A stretch of 64,000 nt of DNA. It comes from Hymenobacter psoromatis (lineage in GTDB: Bacteria > Bacteroidota > Bacteroidia > Cytophagales > Hymenobacteraceae). A model generated the notes under the pieces. That model was not told the DNA's origin and made no database searches. It saw nothing but the letters and a program-made list of their open reading frames with translations. The stretch is taken from positions 2,666,001 to 2,730,000 of the forward strand of contig CP014771.1 of the NCBI GenBank assembly GCA_001596155.1, written 5' to 3'. Positions 16,766 through 26,658 of the stretch are shown here, in pieces. The number at the start of each line of letters is the position of its first letter. The first letter of the stretch is position 1. A program made the position numbers and the translations under genes.

Positions 16766-18139
16766 ATGCCGACTAAAATAGCTTCCCTGGAGCAGCTCAT
16801 GCACGCGCTGGCCGCCAACCAGCCACAGACGCTGGAACTGCAAGGCTCCCTGCTCTGCCCATACGCCCTAACGCTGCCCCCCGGCTATGCCCTGGTGGGG
16901 GCCAGCAAGGAGCGGTGCAGCCTAAGTTTCAGCAATGGCGACGGCCTCGGGCTGACGGCCAACAACCGCGTGCAGGACCTGGCCCTTATGGTTTCGCCGA
17001 CGTGCCGGGCCATCTACTCGCTCACCGGCTGGGCCGATATGGGCACGATGACCCTGACTAACCTCACCGTGACGGGCCAGGTTTCACTGATGATGCGCCT
17101 GGGCACCACCCAGCTCACCGTGCTGGCCGACAAGGTAGACGTGGTGGCCTGCGATGCCCGCCGCTACAGCGAGCAGCCCCAGAAATACGGCGTGAACGTG
17201 CTGCAAGGGGCCTTTACAGTCTATAATTTTAACAGCGACGCCCAAAGCCTGCTCACGGCCACGCTCACGGCCATTAGTGTGGGCCGGCTCCAGGCGCCGG
17301 TGCTGGGCTCGGGGGTTTTCGTGAGCGGCTTCGGCGACGCGGGCGGGCAGGTGAAGCTCACCAGCCTCACGACGGGCCCAGTCTATACCAATGGGTTGCT
17401 GCCCTTCGGCACGGCCGATGTGATTACGGCGGGCGTATTCATCGTCTTTGGCGTGCAGGCCGACGCGGTAGCCAGCGCGGCTGAAGTCGTGACGTACGGC
17501 GTCAACGACATGGTACTCGACAACTGGGGGCACGTCACGCGGTGGCTGGCTGCCGGTCCGCTTACCTCCTACGGCCCGAGCGGCATTGGTTTTGTTAATT
17601 TCGGCACCGTCAATACGTTTGAGGCGCAACAGGACATTACCACTTACGGCCTGGGGGCGCGCGGCTTCAACCAGTACGACGGTACAGTGCAGCGGGCCAC
17701 CTTCAAGGCCATCACTACCCACGGCGATGGCTCGATTGGGATGCAGGTAAGCAAGCCCGTGGGCACGCTGGAAGTGCAAGAAAGCGTCACTACCTACGGC
17801 GCGCTCGGCACCACTCTGGTGAAAGGCGTGCTGCAACAGCTACCGGCCGAAGCCTTCAGCGTGAAACCCGGCGGCGAAGTACAGCGCCTGGTCGTGGGCG
17901 GCGACCTAGTCACCCACGGAGCCCAAGTCAACACCTATGCCATTGAGGGCGGTACAGTAGCGCAGGTCCACATCGGAGGCCAGATACTTGCCACCGGTCC
18001 AGGCGCTACCGCCGTGCTGGTGAGCAGCGGCGGCCGCACGCCCCTCACCAACGTGAAGGCCCAGGCCCCGGCCGGGCAGGCCCTATGCGACGAAGGCGGC
18101 ACCATTACGGATAAGACCGGCTTCGAGGCGGGTACTTGA
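16766..18139 (+). CDS. Predicted beta-helix-like protein with 25-residue repeats, unknown function
   Basis: 457 residues with no signal peptide, lipobox or membrane segment, so probably cytoplasmic. The N-terminal part (LEQLMHALAANQPQTLELQG, LPPGYALVGASKERCSL) resembles the opening of parallel beta-helix proteins. Residues from about 245 contain at least four consecutive 25-residue units, each opening with a T-[TS]-[YH]-G signature: VVTYGVND, LTSYGPSGIGF, ITTYGLGARGF, ITTHGDGSIGM, then a fifth VTTYGALGT. Further, looser units run to the end (LVTHGAQ, ILATGPGATAV). Repeats of this length fit one right-handed helix rung. I do not recognise a characterised homologue. Confidence 0.75.
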   Translation: MPTKIASLEQLMHALAANQPQTLELQGSLLCPYALTLPPGYALVGASKERCSLSFSNGDGLGLTANNRVQDLALMVSPTCRAIYSLTGWADMGTMTLTNLTVTGQVSLMMRLGTTQLTVLADKVDVVACDARRYSEQPQKYGVNVLQGAFTVYNFNSDAQSLLTATLTAISVGRLQAPVLGSGVFVSGFGDAGGQVKLTSLTTGPVYTNGLLPFGTADVITAGVFIVFGVQADAVASAAEVVTYGVNDMVLDNWGHVTRWLAAGPLTSYGPSGIGFVNFGTVNTFEAQQDITTYGLGARGFNQYDGTVQRATFKAITTHGDGSIGMQVSKPVGTLEVQESVTTYGALGTTLVKGVLQQLPAEAFSVKPGGEVQRLVVGGDLVTHGAQVNTYAIEGGTVAQVHIGGQILATGPGATAVLVSSGGRTPLTNVKAQAPAGQALCDEGGTITDKTGFEAGT

Positions 18140-18291
18140 TGCCGGAAAGTTTAGTAGCTGGCAAAGCCAGATGCCAGAGGCCCGCTGTTGCCGATGAGCT
18201 AAACAATTGCCCGCGGCCGCTTGTCTTCTGCAACACTCCAAGCCGGGGCCTGGCCCCGCTGGCGGGCTCAACCTTACTTCCCTTTCCACTT

Positions 18292-19155
18292 ATGGCTACT
18301 ACCACCGTTTCCTACCCCGCCACGTTCACCATCGGCGGCGACCTGACTGTTAACCGCCTCGGCTACGGCGCGATGCGCATTACCGGCGAGGGCATCTGGG
18401 GGCCGCCCCAGGACCATGCCGAGTCTATTCGGGTGCTGAAGCGCGCCGTGGAGCTGGGCGTCGATTTTATTGACACCGCCGACAGCTACGGTCCCAACGT
18501 GTCGGAGGAGCTGATTGCGGAGGCGCTGCATCCGTACAAGAAAGGCCTCGTGATTGCCACCAAAGGCGGCCTGCTGCGCACCGGCCCCAACCAGTGGCCC
18601 GTCGATGCCAGTCCCAAACACCTCCAAGAGGCGCTGCACGGCAGCCTCAAGCGCCTCCAAGTAGCGCAGATTGACCTGTATCAGCTGCACCGCATCGACC
18701 CCAGTGTGCCGGTGGAGGACACATTCAAATTTCTGCAAAAAGCCCAGCAAGATGGCTTGGTGAAGCACATTGGCCTGTCGGAAGTGGACGTGGACCAGAT
18801 TAAAAAGGCCCAGGAATTCTTCAAAGTGGTGTCGGTGCAGAATATGTACTCGGTCGATAACCGCAAGTGGGAAGCGGTGCTCGACTACACCCGCGAACAA
18901 AACATGGCCTTCATTCCGTGGTACCCGCTTTCGGGCGGCAATAAGGAAGCCCTGGTGGCCCTCGATGGCGTGGCCAAGAAGCACGATGCCACCCGCCAGC
19001 AGATTGCCCTGAGCTGGCTGCTGCACCACTCGCCCAACATCCTGCTCATCCCCGGCACCTCCAAAGTGAAGCACCTGGAAGAGAACATGAAAACGGCGGC
19101 TATTCAGCTATCGCAGGAAGACATGGCGGCGCTGGATAAGATTAAATCCGCGTAA
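18292..19155 (+). CDS. Aldo/keto reductase
   Basis: NADPH-dependent carbonyl reductase, (beta/alpha)8 barrel, 287 residues from MATTTVSYPATFTIGGDL; the open frame extends 156 nt upstream without coding character. The family landmarks are present: LGYGAMRITG, the catalytic Asp/Tyr segment GVDFIDTADSYGPNVSEEL, the Lys in GLVIATKGG, the His in DLYQLHRIDP, and the cofactor loop LLIPGTSKVKHLEEN. Its physiological substrate cannot be inferred. A strong terminator follows. Confidence 0.93.
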   Translation: MATTTVSYPATFTIGGDLTVNRLGYGAMRITGEGIWGPPQDHAESIRVLKRAVELGVDFIDTADSYGPNVSEELIAEALHPYKKGLVIATKGGLLRTGPNQWPVDASPKHLQEALHGSLKRLQVAQIDLYQLHRIDPSVPVEDTFKFLQKAQQDGLVKHIGLSEVDVDQIKKAQEFFKVVSVQNMYSVDNRKWEAVLDYTREQNMAFIPWYPLSGGNKEALVALDGVAKKHDATRQQIALSWLLHHSPNILLIPGTSKVKHLEENMKTAAIQLSQEDMAALDKIKSA

Positions 19156-19177
19156 CGCGATTGACGCTTAGCGCGTT

Positions 19178-19218
19178 AAGCAAAGCCGACCAGCCTGCCT
19201 GGTCGGCTTTGCTTTTTT
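19178..19218 (+). terminator. Rho-independent terminator
   Basis: Stem AAGCAAAGCCGACCAG with its inverse around CCTGC, followed by TTTTTT. Confidence 0.93.
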
Positions 19219-19243
19219 CTCCCTACCCCCTCCGTTTCCACTC

Positions 19244-19804
19244 ATGCCGCGCTTTCTCTCTGCCATCAAAATGCCGCTGCTGGCCCTGGCCCTCGGGCTG
19301 GCCGCCTGCTCGTCGGAGCAATTCACGCAAACCGACAGCCGGCCGGGCGTGAACCTGAGCCGGTACAAGACCTATAATTTCATGGACCTGCTGGCCCGCA
19401 ACGACTCGGCGTTCACCAATTCGGGCTCCAATATCTTCGACCTCAAGCGGGCCGTGGCGCACGAGCTGGAGGCTCGCGGCTTCCGGCTGGCCGAAAAGCC
19501 TGACCTGTGGGTGAATATTGGCCTCGTGACCCAGCAGCGCACCCAGACCCGCACTGCCAACTACCAGACCGACGGCCCCTACTACATCGGCCAGCGCAAC
19601 TACCACTGGCAGGCCAACGAGATTCCGGTGGGCCAGTATCAGGAAGGCACCGCCACCATCGACCTGGTTGACGCGGCGCGCAAGGAGCTGGTGTGGCAGG
19701 GCACAACTTCTACCATTTTGTCGCGCACGCCCAGCCGCGCTTCCAAGCAGATTGACAAAGGGGTAGCCGACGCGTTCGCGCGGCTGCCCATGCCGGCGAA
19801 ATAG
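19244..19804 (+). CDS. DUF4136 lipoprotein
   Basis: 186 residues. A lipoprotein signal (KMPLLALALGLAACSSEQF, lipobox Cys at about 22) is followed by a DUF4136 domain: YKTYNFMDLLARND, LKRAVAHELEARGFRLAEKP, DLWVNIG, ATIDLVDAARKELVWQGTT and the C-terminal IDKGVADAFARLP. Family members are periplasmic lipoproteins of unknown function, widespread in Bacteroidota and Proteobacteria. Alone between two terminating regions. Confidence 0.92.
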   Translation: MPRFLSAIKMPLLALALGLAACSSEQFTQTDSRPGVNLSRYKTYNFMDLLARNDSAFTNSGSNIFDLKRAVAHELEARGFRLAEKPDLWVNIGLVTQQRTQTRTANYQTDGPYYIGQRNYHWQANEIPVGQYQEGTATIDLVDAARKELVWQGTTSTILSRTPSRASKQIDKGVADAFARLPMPAK

Positions 19805-19806
19805 GG

Positions 19807-19838
19807 GGTAGCGCGGACACTGCGAGTCCGGGCCGCGA
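19807..19838. repeat. Degenerate GTAGCGCG-type palindrome
   Basis: GTAGCGCGGACACTGCGAGT followed by CCGGGCCGCG has the layout of the GTAGCGCGAAC/GTTCGCGC unit at 12963 and 25463, with a different core. A related or degenerate copy directly after a stop codon. Confidence 0.45.
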
Positions 19839-19952
19839 AGAGGGGGTAGGGAGCAGCAGGTCCATCGGGGGAAACGGGAGGAATCGGACGTTTTTTGGTA
19901 GCCTACGCTCATATCGTGCTTACTTTGCGAGCCTTACCTTCTTGCTTGTACC

Positions 19953-22082
<2,130 letters not shown>

Positions 22083-22102
22083 TGCGGTCCGGCTGACTGC
22101 TC

Positions 22103-22143
22103 AAAAAACGCCAGACTCTCGTGGAGAATCTGGCGTTTTTTGA
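22103..22143 (+). terminator. Rho-independent terminator
   Basis: AAAAAACGCCAGATTCTC-like stem (arms AAAAAACGCCAGA/TCTGGCGTTTTTT) behind the peptidase gene. Confidence 0.92.
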
Positions 22144-22309
22144 GTTGAGTCTCCGCTACGCTTTTGCCTGGCAACGGCCGCTGCTCCGGGCTGGTCAGCA
22201 GAAAAAACAAAGCAGGTTGTAACGTCTGCGGCGCTTGCCGGTACTCCCGGTATGCTCACCCGAACAGGGGTAGGCACCAGTTCCTTTCTCACTTTCTGTT
22301 TTCACTCCC

Positions 22310-23095
22310 ATGAAATTTTTGTTCATTAGCCTAGTCCTAGCCAGCAGCCTGGCCGCTACTGCCCAAACCATTACTGCTCCGGCTTTCATCAGCACTTGCC
22401 GCCAAATGGACGACGACAACCAGCAGCGCTTCTGCGAAACCCGTGACCTGACCATGCCGGCCCCCACTGGCCGCCCCCTCAACATCGACGGTGGCCAGAA
22501 CGGCGGCATTACCGTCAAAGGCTGGGACGGGGTCGACGTGCGCATCCGCGCCACCGTTCAGAGCTGGGGTAGCAGCCAGGAGCAGGCCCAGGCGCGGGCC
22601 AAAGCTCTCAGCATCAGCACTGCCGGCAACACGCTGCGGGCCAGCACTACCGACCACGCGGCCGTCAGCTTCGAGGTATTCGTTCCGCGCCGCTTGGCGC
22701 TGACCCTCAACACCCAAAATGGGGGCATCAGCCTCCATGAGCTGCAAGGCACCATCACGTTCCACGCCCAGAATGGCGGCGTATCGCTGGATAAGCTCGG
22801 CGGCCAGGTTGCGGGCAACACCACCAACGGTGGCCTGTCTATCGCCCTCAGCGGCCGGCAGTGGGAGGGCAGCGGCCTCGACGTAGCCACTACCAACGGC
22901 GGTATCACCTGGCATTTGCCGGCCAGCTATTCGGCCCAGTTCTTTACCAGCACCAACGGCGGCGGCATCAAAACCACGCTGCCCATGAGCAAGCCCAAAG
23001 GGCAGTACCGCGAAGTAAAAGCCAGTCTGGGTGCCGGCGGCCAGCCTGTCAGGGCCGTTACCATCAATGGCGGCATTACCATCGAGCAAGGCTAG
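22310..23095 (+). CDS. Secreted DUF4097-like repeat protein
   Basis: 261 residues with a signal peptide (FLFISLVLASSLAATAQ). The mature part carries a recurring NGG motif at regular spacing: GGQNGGITVKGWDGVDV, TQNGGISLHELQG, AQNGGVSLDKLGG, TTNGGLSIALSG, TTNGGITWHLPAS, STNGGGIKTTLP and INGGITIEQG. This is the ladder typical of DUF4097/DUF2807-type beta-helical surface proteins. Two Cys near the N-terminus (TCRQMDDDNQQRFCE) may form a disulfide. Function of the family is unknown, probably envelope-associated. Confidence 0.8.
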   Translation: MKFLFISLVLASSLAATAQTITAPAFISTCRQMDDDNQQRFCETRDLTMPAPTGRPLNIDGGQNGGITVKGWDGVDVRIRATVQSWGSSQEQAQARAKALSISTAGNTLRASTTDHAAVSFEVFVPRRLALTLNTQNGGISLHELQGTITFHAQNGGVSLDKLGGQVAGNTTNGGLSIALSGRQWEGSGLDVATTNGGITWHLPASYSAQFFTSTNGGGIKTTLPMSKPKGQYREVKASLGAGGQPVRAVTINGGITIEQG

Positions 23096-23123
23096 CGTAG
23101 CTCAGCTTGGAGCAGCTTCACGC

Positions 23124-23170
23124 AAAAAACCCTTCCTGGTAGCTGGCGCGCTAGCAGAAAGGGTTTTTTT
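23124..23170 (+). terminator. Rho-independent terminator
   Basis: Imperfect stem AAAAAACCCTTcCTGgTAGC / GCTAGCAGaAAGGG followed by TTTTTTT. It faces the convergent esterase gene and may serve both. Confidence 0.88.
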
Positions 23171-23199
23171 AGGTTGATTTGGCTAAGCGCTTGCCTGCC

Positions 23200-24090
23200 T
23201 CATTGCGCCAGCCGGTGCAGCTCCTTATACAGCAAATTGTTACCCCAAAGCAGTTGTAACACCATCGGGATGTGATGCTTGCCGGGCAGCACCGTGTACT
23301 TGGGCGCTTCGCCCAGCGACGTGAGGCGCTGCCGAAACTTCTCGCCGCTATAAGCGATGCCAGGATAGGTTTTGCCGCCGATGTAGATGCTGTAGGGTGG
23401 CGCGCCGGCCCGCATGTGGTAGATGGCCGAAGCCTGCCGCCACACCGCCGGGTTTTTGCTGAAAGGCCCCAGGTATTGCTCGTCGCCGGGATACTGCATC
23501 TTGGTGAGGTAGTCGAGCATGTCGAGACCGGCGGGGTCGTCGAGTAGCACGGCGTGGGCCGCGGTGGGGGGTAGGCCGTGGCGGGCCAGCAGCGTGTCGG
23601 AGCCAGTGGCCAGCAGCGCGGCCAGCCCGCCGCCCGCCGAGTGGCCCATGAGCACGATGCGCGCCGGGTCGCCGCCGTACTCTCCGATATGCGCCACCGT
23701 CCAGGCCAAGGCGCGGGCGCAGTCGTCGGCTTGCTGGGGCACCAGTGCCTGCGGGGCCAGCCGGTAGCTAATCACCACGCCCACAAAGCCCTGCCGGGCC
23801 AGCCGCCGGCCGATGGCTTTATACAGAATATCGTCTTTGCTGCCGCTGTTCCAGCTGCCGCCGTGAATGAAGAGCACCACCGGGCGCGGCGCGGCCTTCT
23901 TGCGCGGCTGGTAGATGTCGAGCAACTGGCTTTTGGGGTCAAAATCGGGGGCCGAGGCGGGCACGTAGGCGATGTCGGCGATGCGGTGGCTGGCGCGGGC
24001 CACGGCCCATTCGTTGGCCAGCAGCACGGCCACGGCAGCCAGCAAAAGGCCCAGGGGGGGTAGGGCCAGCCGGCGAAGAGTACGCATCAT
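23200..24090 (-). CDS. Alpha/beta-hydrolase, carboxylesterase-like
   Basis: 296 residues with an N-terminal hydrophobic anchor or signal (LGLLLAAVAVLLANEWAVA). The oxyanion motif is FIHGGSWNSGSKDD, followed by VVISYRLAPQALVPQQADDC and the nucleophile elbow GHSAGGGLAALLATG, as in BD-FAE/Est carboxylesterases (HGG and GxSxG). The C-terminal VLPGKHHIPMVLQ supplies the likely catalytic His. An adjacent second ATG would shorten it by one residue. Substrate unknown, likely a short-chain acyl ester. Confidence 0.88.
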   Translation of the reverse strand: MMRTLRRLALPPLGLLLAAVAVLLANEWAVARASHRIADIAYVPASAPDFDPKSQLLDIYQPRKKAAPRPVVLFIHGGSWNSGSKDDILYKAIGRRLARQGFVGVVISYRLAPQALVPQQADDCARALAWTVAHIGEYGGDPARIVLMGHSAGGGLAALLATGSDTLLARHGLPPTAAHAVLLDDPAGLDMLDYLTKMQYPGDEQYLGPFSKNPAVWRQASAIYHMRAGAPPYSIYIGGKTYPGIAYSGEKFRQRLTSLGEAPKYTVLPGKHHIPMVLQLLWGNNLLYKELHRLAQ

Positions 24091-24249
24091 AAGGAGGGGG
24101 TAGGGAGCCCCCGACCTACGGCAGGGCGGCTAAAGTGGTTGGCGCAGAGCGGCACGAAAATGGTGACTGTCGCGTTTTCTTCGTAAATTACCGTATTCGG
24201 CCACTTTTAACCGGCCCCTTCCACTATGCAACGCTATTCCACCTCCCCC

Positions 24250-24561
24250 ATGTCAACCGTTACTACTGCCCGCACCCGCACCCACGAGCTACAGCTCTGG
24301 ACGCCCTGCTTCACGGCCGTAGCGGCTGGCACCAAGCCCTTCGACGTGCGCGAAAACGACCATGATTTCCAGGTCGGCGACGCGCTCTTAATCCGAGAAT
24401 ACGACCCCGATACCAGTACGTACAGCGGCCAAACGCTGCTGCGCTGGGCGAGCTACGTAATGCCCGGCGGCGCGTTCGGCGTCGAAGAAGGCTGGTGCGT
24501 GCTCGGCCTGGGCAACATGCCCCCGCTGCCACCCGGCATCACCGACACGCGCCTCTGGTAG
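24250..24561 (+). CDS. DUF3850 (ASCH/PUA-like) protein
   Basis: 103 residues from MSTVTTARTRTHELQLWTP; an ATG 24 nt upstream is possible. The block HELQLWTPCFTAVAAGTKPF, then DVRENDHDFQVGDALLIREY, is the DUF3850 signature: an ASCH-like beta-barrel thought to bind RNA or nucleotides. The C-terminal half (VEEGWCVLGL) is complete. No partner gene nearby suggests a process. Confidence 0.82.
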   Translation: MSTVTTARTRTHELQLWTPCFTAVAAGTKPFDVRENDHDFQVGDALLIREYDPDTSTYSGQTLLRWASYVMPGGAFGVEEGWCVLGLGNMPPLPPGITDTRLW

Positions 24562-24687
24562 GCAGTGCCTGGGTTATTAGTTGGTTAGGAAATCGTTGCC
24601 CCGGTATTTCGCCGGGGCTGGGTTAGTTTTGCCCAGCTACGGCGGCGCCGCAGTTTATTTTACCTGGCTTTTCAATTCTTTCGCAGC

Positions 24688-25428
24688 GTGTTTTTTTGGC
24701 TAACTCCCCGCGTTCGGCGCGGCGCGTTTCTCGTTTTGCTGGGCGCCACGCTCGGCCTGCCCGCCCAGGCTCAGAAGAGCCGCAAGGGTGCCCCTACCCC
24801 CCCGGCCAGCGGCCCGCAGCGGCTCCAGCCGCTGTTTGGCGGCGTGCCATTGGCGCAGGCGCAGGCGCTGGTGGGCCCCGCCGTGCTGGCCGACGTGGAC
24901 CGCAGCTTCCCCTCGCGGCCCGAGGCCAGCAAGTTTTTCAGCAAGAAGGGCTATGAGTATCTCAATGAAAACCAGCCCGATACGGCCATCGTGCGCTTCA
25001 ACCTGGCCTGGGTGCTCGACCCGGCCAACCCCGACCCCTACCAGGGCCTGGCCGTGATACTAAGCCGCCGCCCCGATACCCCGCCCGAGGCCGTGCAGCA
25101 CTTGGTGTTGCAAGGCCTGGCCGTAGCGCCCAACAACGTGTCACTACTCATCGACGCGGCCAACACGGTGCTGGGTCACTACGAGCAGGCCAAAAAGAAG
25201 AAAGACCTCACCCAGGCCAACGAGTACGTGCAGCGAGCCCTGCTCGCCGACCCCAACAATGCCAGCGCCTGGCAAACCCAGGCCCGCATCCGCTACTTCC
25301 AGGAAGACTACCCCGCCGCCTGGCAAGCCGTGCATAAAGGCCAGAGCCTCAGTCTCACCAGCCTCGATTTTGACTTCCTCGCCGAGCTAATGGCCAAGCT
25401 CCCCGACCCGGAAGGCAAGTTTCATTAA
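24688..25428 (+). CDS. Exported TPR-like protein
   Basis: 246 residues from a GTG start; no ATG gives the signal peptide (GAFLVLLGATLGLPAQAQ). Behind a Pro-rich stretch come helical pairs with tetratricopeptide character: SKKGYEYLNENQPDTAIVRF, NLAWVLDPANPDPYQGLAVI, VLQGLAVAPNNVSLLIDAAN, VQRALLADPNNASAWQTQAR and YFQEDYPAAWQAVHKGQSL. Probably a periplasmic or outer-membrane protein-interaction scaffold. A composite inverted repeat follows the stop. Confidence 0.78.
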   Translation: MFFWLTPRVRRGAFLVLLGATLGLPAQAQKSRKGAPTPPASGPQRLQPLFGGVPLAQAQALVGPAVLADVDRSFPSRPEASKFFSKKGYEYLNENQPDTAIVRFNLAWVLDPANPDPYQGLAVILSRRPDTPPEAVQHLVLQGLAVAPNNVSLLIDAANTVLGHYEQAKKKKDLTQANEYVQRALLADPNNASAWQTQARIRYFQEDYPAAWQAVHKGQSLSLTSLDFDFLAELMAKLPDPEGKFH

Positions 25429-25453
25429 GAAAACCGTCTGTCCTTGCGAGCGC

Positions 25454-25586
25454 AACGGGGAGTAGCGCGAACTTTGTAGTTCGCGTCCCCGCGCCGTTAA
25501 AGCCAGTAGAACGGCGCGGGGACGCGAACTACAAAGTTCGCGCTACTCCCCGTTACCATCTCGAATAAGATAGGACGTAACAGCAG
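25454..25586. mobile_element. Composite inverted repeat with GTAGCGCGAAC units
   Basis: Perfect arms of about 45 bp: CGGGGAGTAGCGCGAACTTT then GTAGTTCGCGTCCCCGCGCC. Each arm contains its own small palindrome GCGAAC/GTTCGC around TTTGTA. The right tail CTCGAATAAGATA...CGTAACAGCAG matches the right end of the MITE-like element at 12946. The left flank CTGTCCTTGCGAGCG belongs to another family seen near 61969, so one element may have landed in another. Confidence 0.85.
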
Positions 25587-25590
25587 GTAT

Positions 25591-26568
25591 CTAAAACAGC
25601 TCGGCTGCTACCCGCCGAATGGCTTCAGCTTTGCCCATCGAATAATAGTGCAGGCAGGGCACGCCGTGGGCTTGCAGCTCGCGGCTTTGGTGCAGGCACC
25701 ACTCGATACCCACTTCGCGGGCAGCGGCGTTGTCGGGGGCCTGATGAATGGCTTCGGCCAGCGCTTCGGGGATGCTCAGGAAAAAAGCGCGGGGTAGGGC
25801 CGTGAGCTGCGCCTTGGTAGTCAAGGGCTTGAGGCCGGGGATGATGGGCACCGTAATGCCCGCCTCGCGGCAGCGCTTCTCGAACTTGAAAAACTCCTCG
25901 TTGTCGAAAAACATCTGGGTCACGATGTAGTCGGCCCCGCGGTCGATTTTATCCTTGAGAAAGCGGATATCGGAGCCGTTGTTGGGGGCCTCGAAGTGCT
26001 TTTCGGGGTAGCCGGCCGTGCCGATGCAGAAGTCGGTGCACAGCACGGGCTCGGCGCCGGCGGGCTGGTACTGCTCGTCGTGGTCGTGGTAGCGGCCGTG
26101 GTTAAGGGAGTCAATTTGCCCGATGAGGTCGCAGGCATAGGTGTGGCCGTCGGGGTGCGGCTGGAAGTGGCCCTCGCTTTTGATGGGGTCGCCGCGCAGC
26201 GCCAGCACGTTGTCAATACCCAGGAAGTGCAAGTCAATCAGCGCGTTCTCGGTTTCCTCCTTGGCAAAGCCGCCGCAGATAAGGTGCGGCACGGTGTCCA
26301 CGTCGAAACGGTTTTTGATGGCCGCGCAAATGCCCACCGTGCCCGGCCGCTTGCGCACCGCCTTGCGCTGCAAGAGCCCGCCCGGCCGCTCGCGCAGCAC
26401 AAACTCCTCGCGGTGGTAGGTGACGTCAATAAACGGCGGCTTGAACTCCATCAAGGGCTCGATATTCGCGAACAGCGAGTGGATGTTCTCGCCCTTGCGG
26501 GGGGGTAGGACCTCGAAGGAAAACAGCGTTTTGCCGGCGGCGCGGGCCAGGTGGTCGGTTACTTTCAT
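25591..26568 (-). CDS. metF: 5,10-methylenetetrahydrofolate reductase
   Basis: FAD-dependent reductase that makes 5-methyl-THF for the methionine synthase encoded upstream. 325 residues from MKVTDHLARAAGKTLFSFEV; a start 57 nt earlier would translate repeat-derived sequence. Landmarks: FEVLPPRKGENIHSLF, FIDVTYHREEF, GICAAIKNRFDVDTVPHLIC, NVLALRGDP, FCIGTAGYPEKH, DYIVTQMFFDNEEFFKF and IIPGLKPLTT. It lies 90 nt behind metH on the same strand and is presumably under the same SAM-I riboswitch. Confidence 0.95.
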   Translation of the reverse strand: MKVTDHLARAAGKTLFSFEVLPPRKGENIHSLFANIEPLMEFKPPFIDVTYHREEFVLRERPGGLLQRKAVRKRPGTVGICAAIKNRFDVDTVPHLICGGFAKEETENALIDLHFLGIDNVLALRGDPIKSEGHFQPHPDGHTYACDLIGQIDSLNHGRYHDHDEQYQPAGAEPVLCTDFCIGTAGYPEKHFEAPNNGSDIRFLKDKIDRGADYIVTQMFFDNEEFFKFEKRCREAGITVPIIPGLKPLTTKAQLTALPRAFFLSIPEALAEAIHQAPDNAAAREVGIEWCLHQSRELQAHGVPCLHYYSMGKAEAIRRVAAELF

Positions 26569-26593
26569 TTTTTTAGCTGATGGCTTCCGGGGT

Positions 26594-26640
26594 AAAATCG
26601 TCTGTCCTTGCTTGATGCGCAACATGCTCGCAATGCCAGG
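26594..26640. repeat. Fragment of the TTGATGCGCAACATGCTCGC family
   Basis: TTGCTTGATGCGCAACATGC followed by TCGCAATG occurs in inverse orientation inside the element at 60901. Here it fills most of the metH-metF gap. Confidence 0.7.
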
Positions 26641-26658
26641 TAGCGCGAGTGTTAGAAA

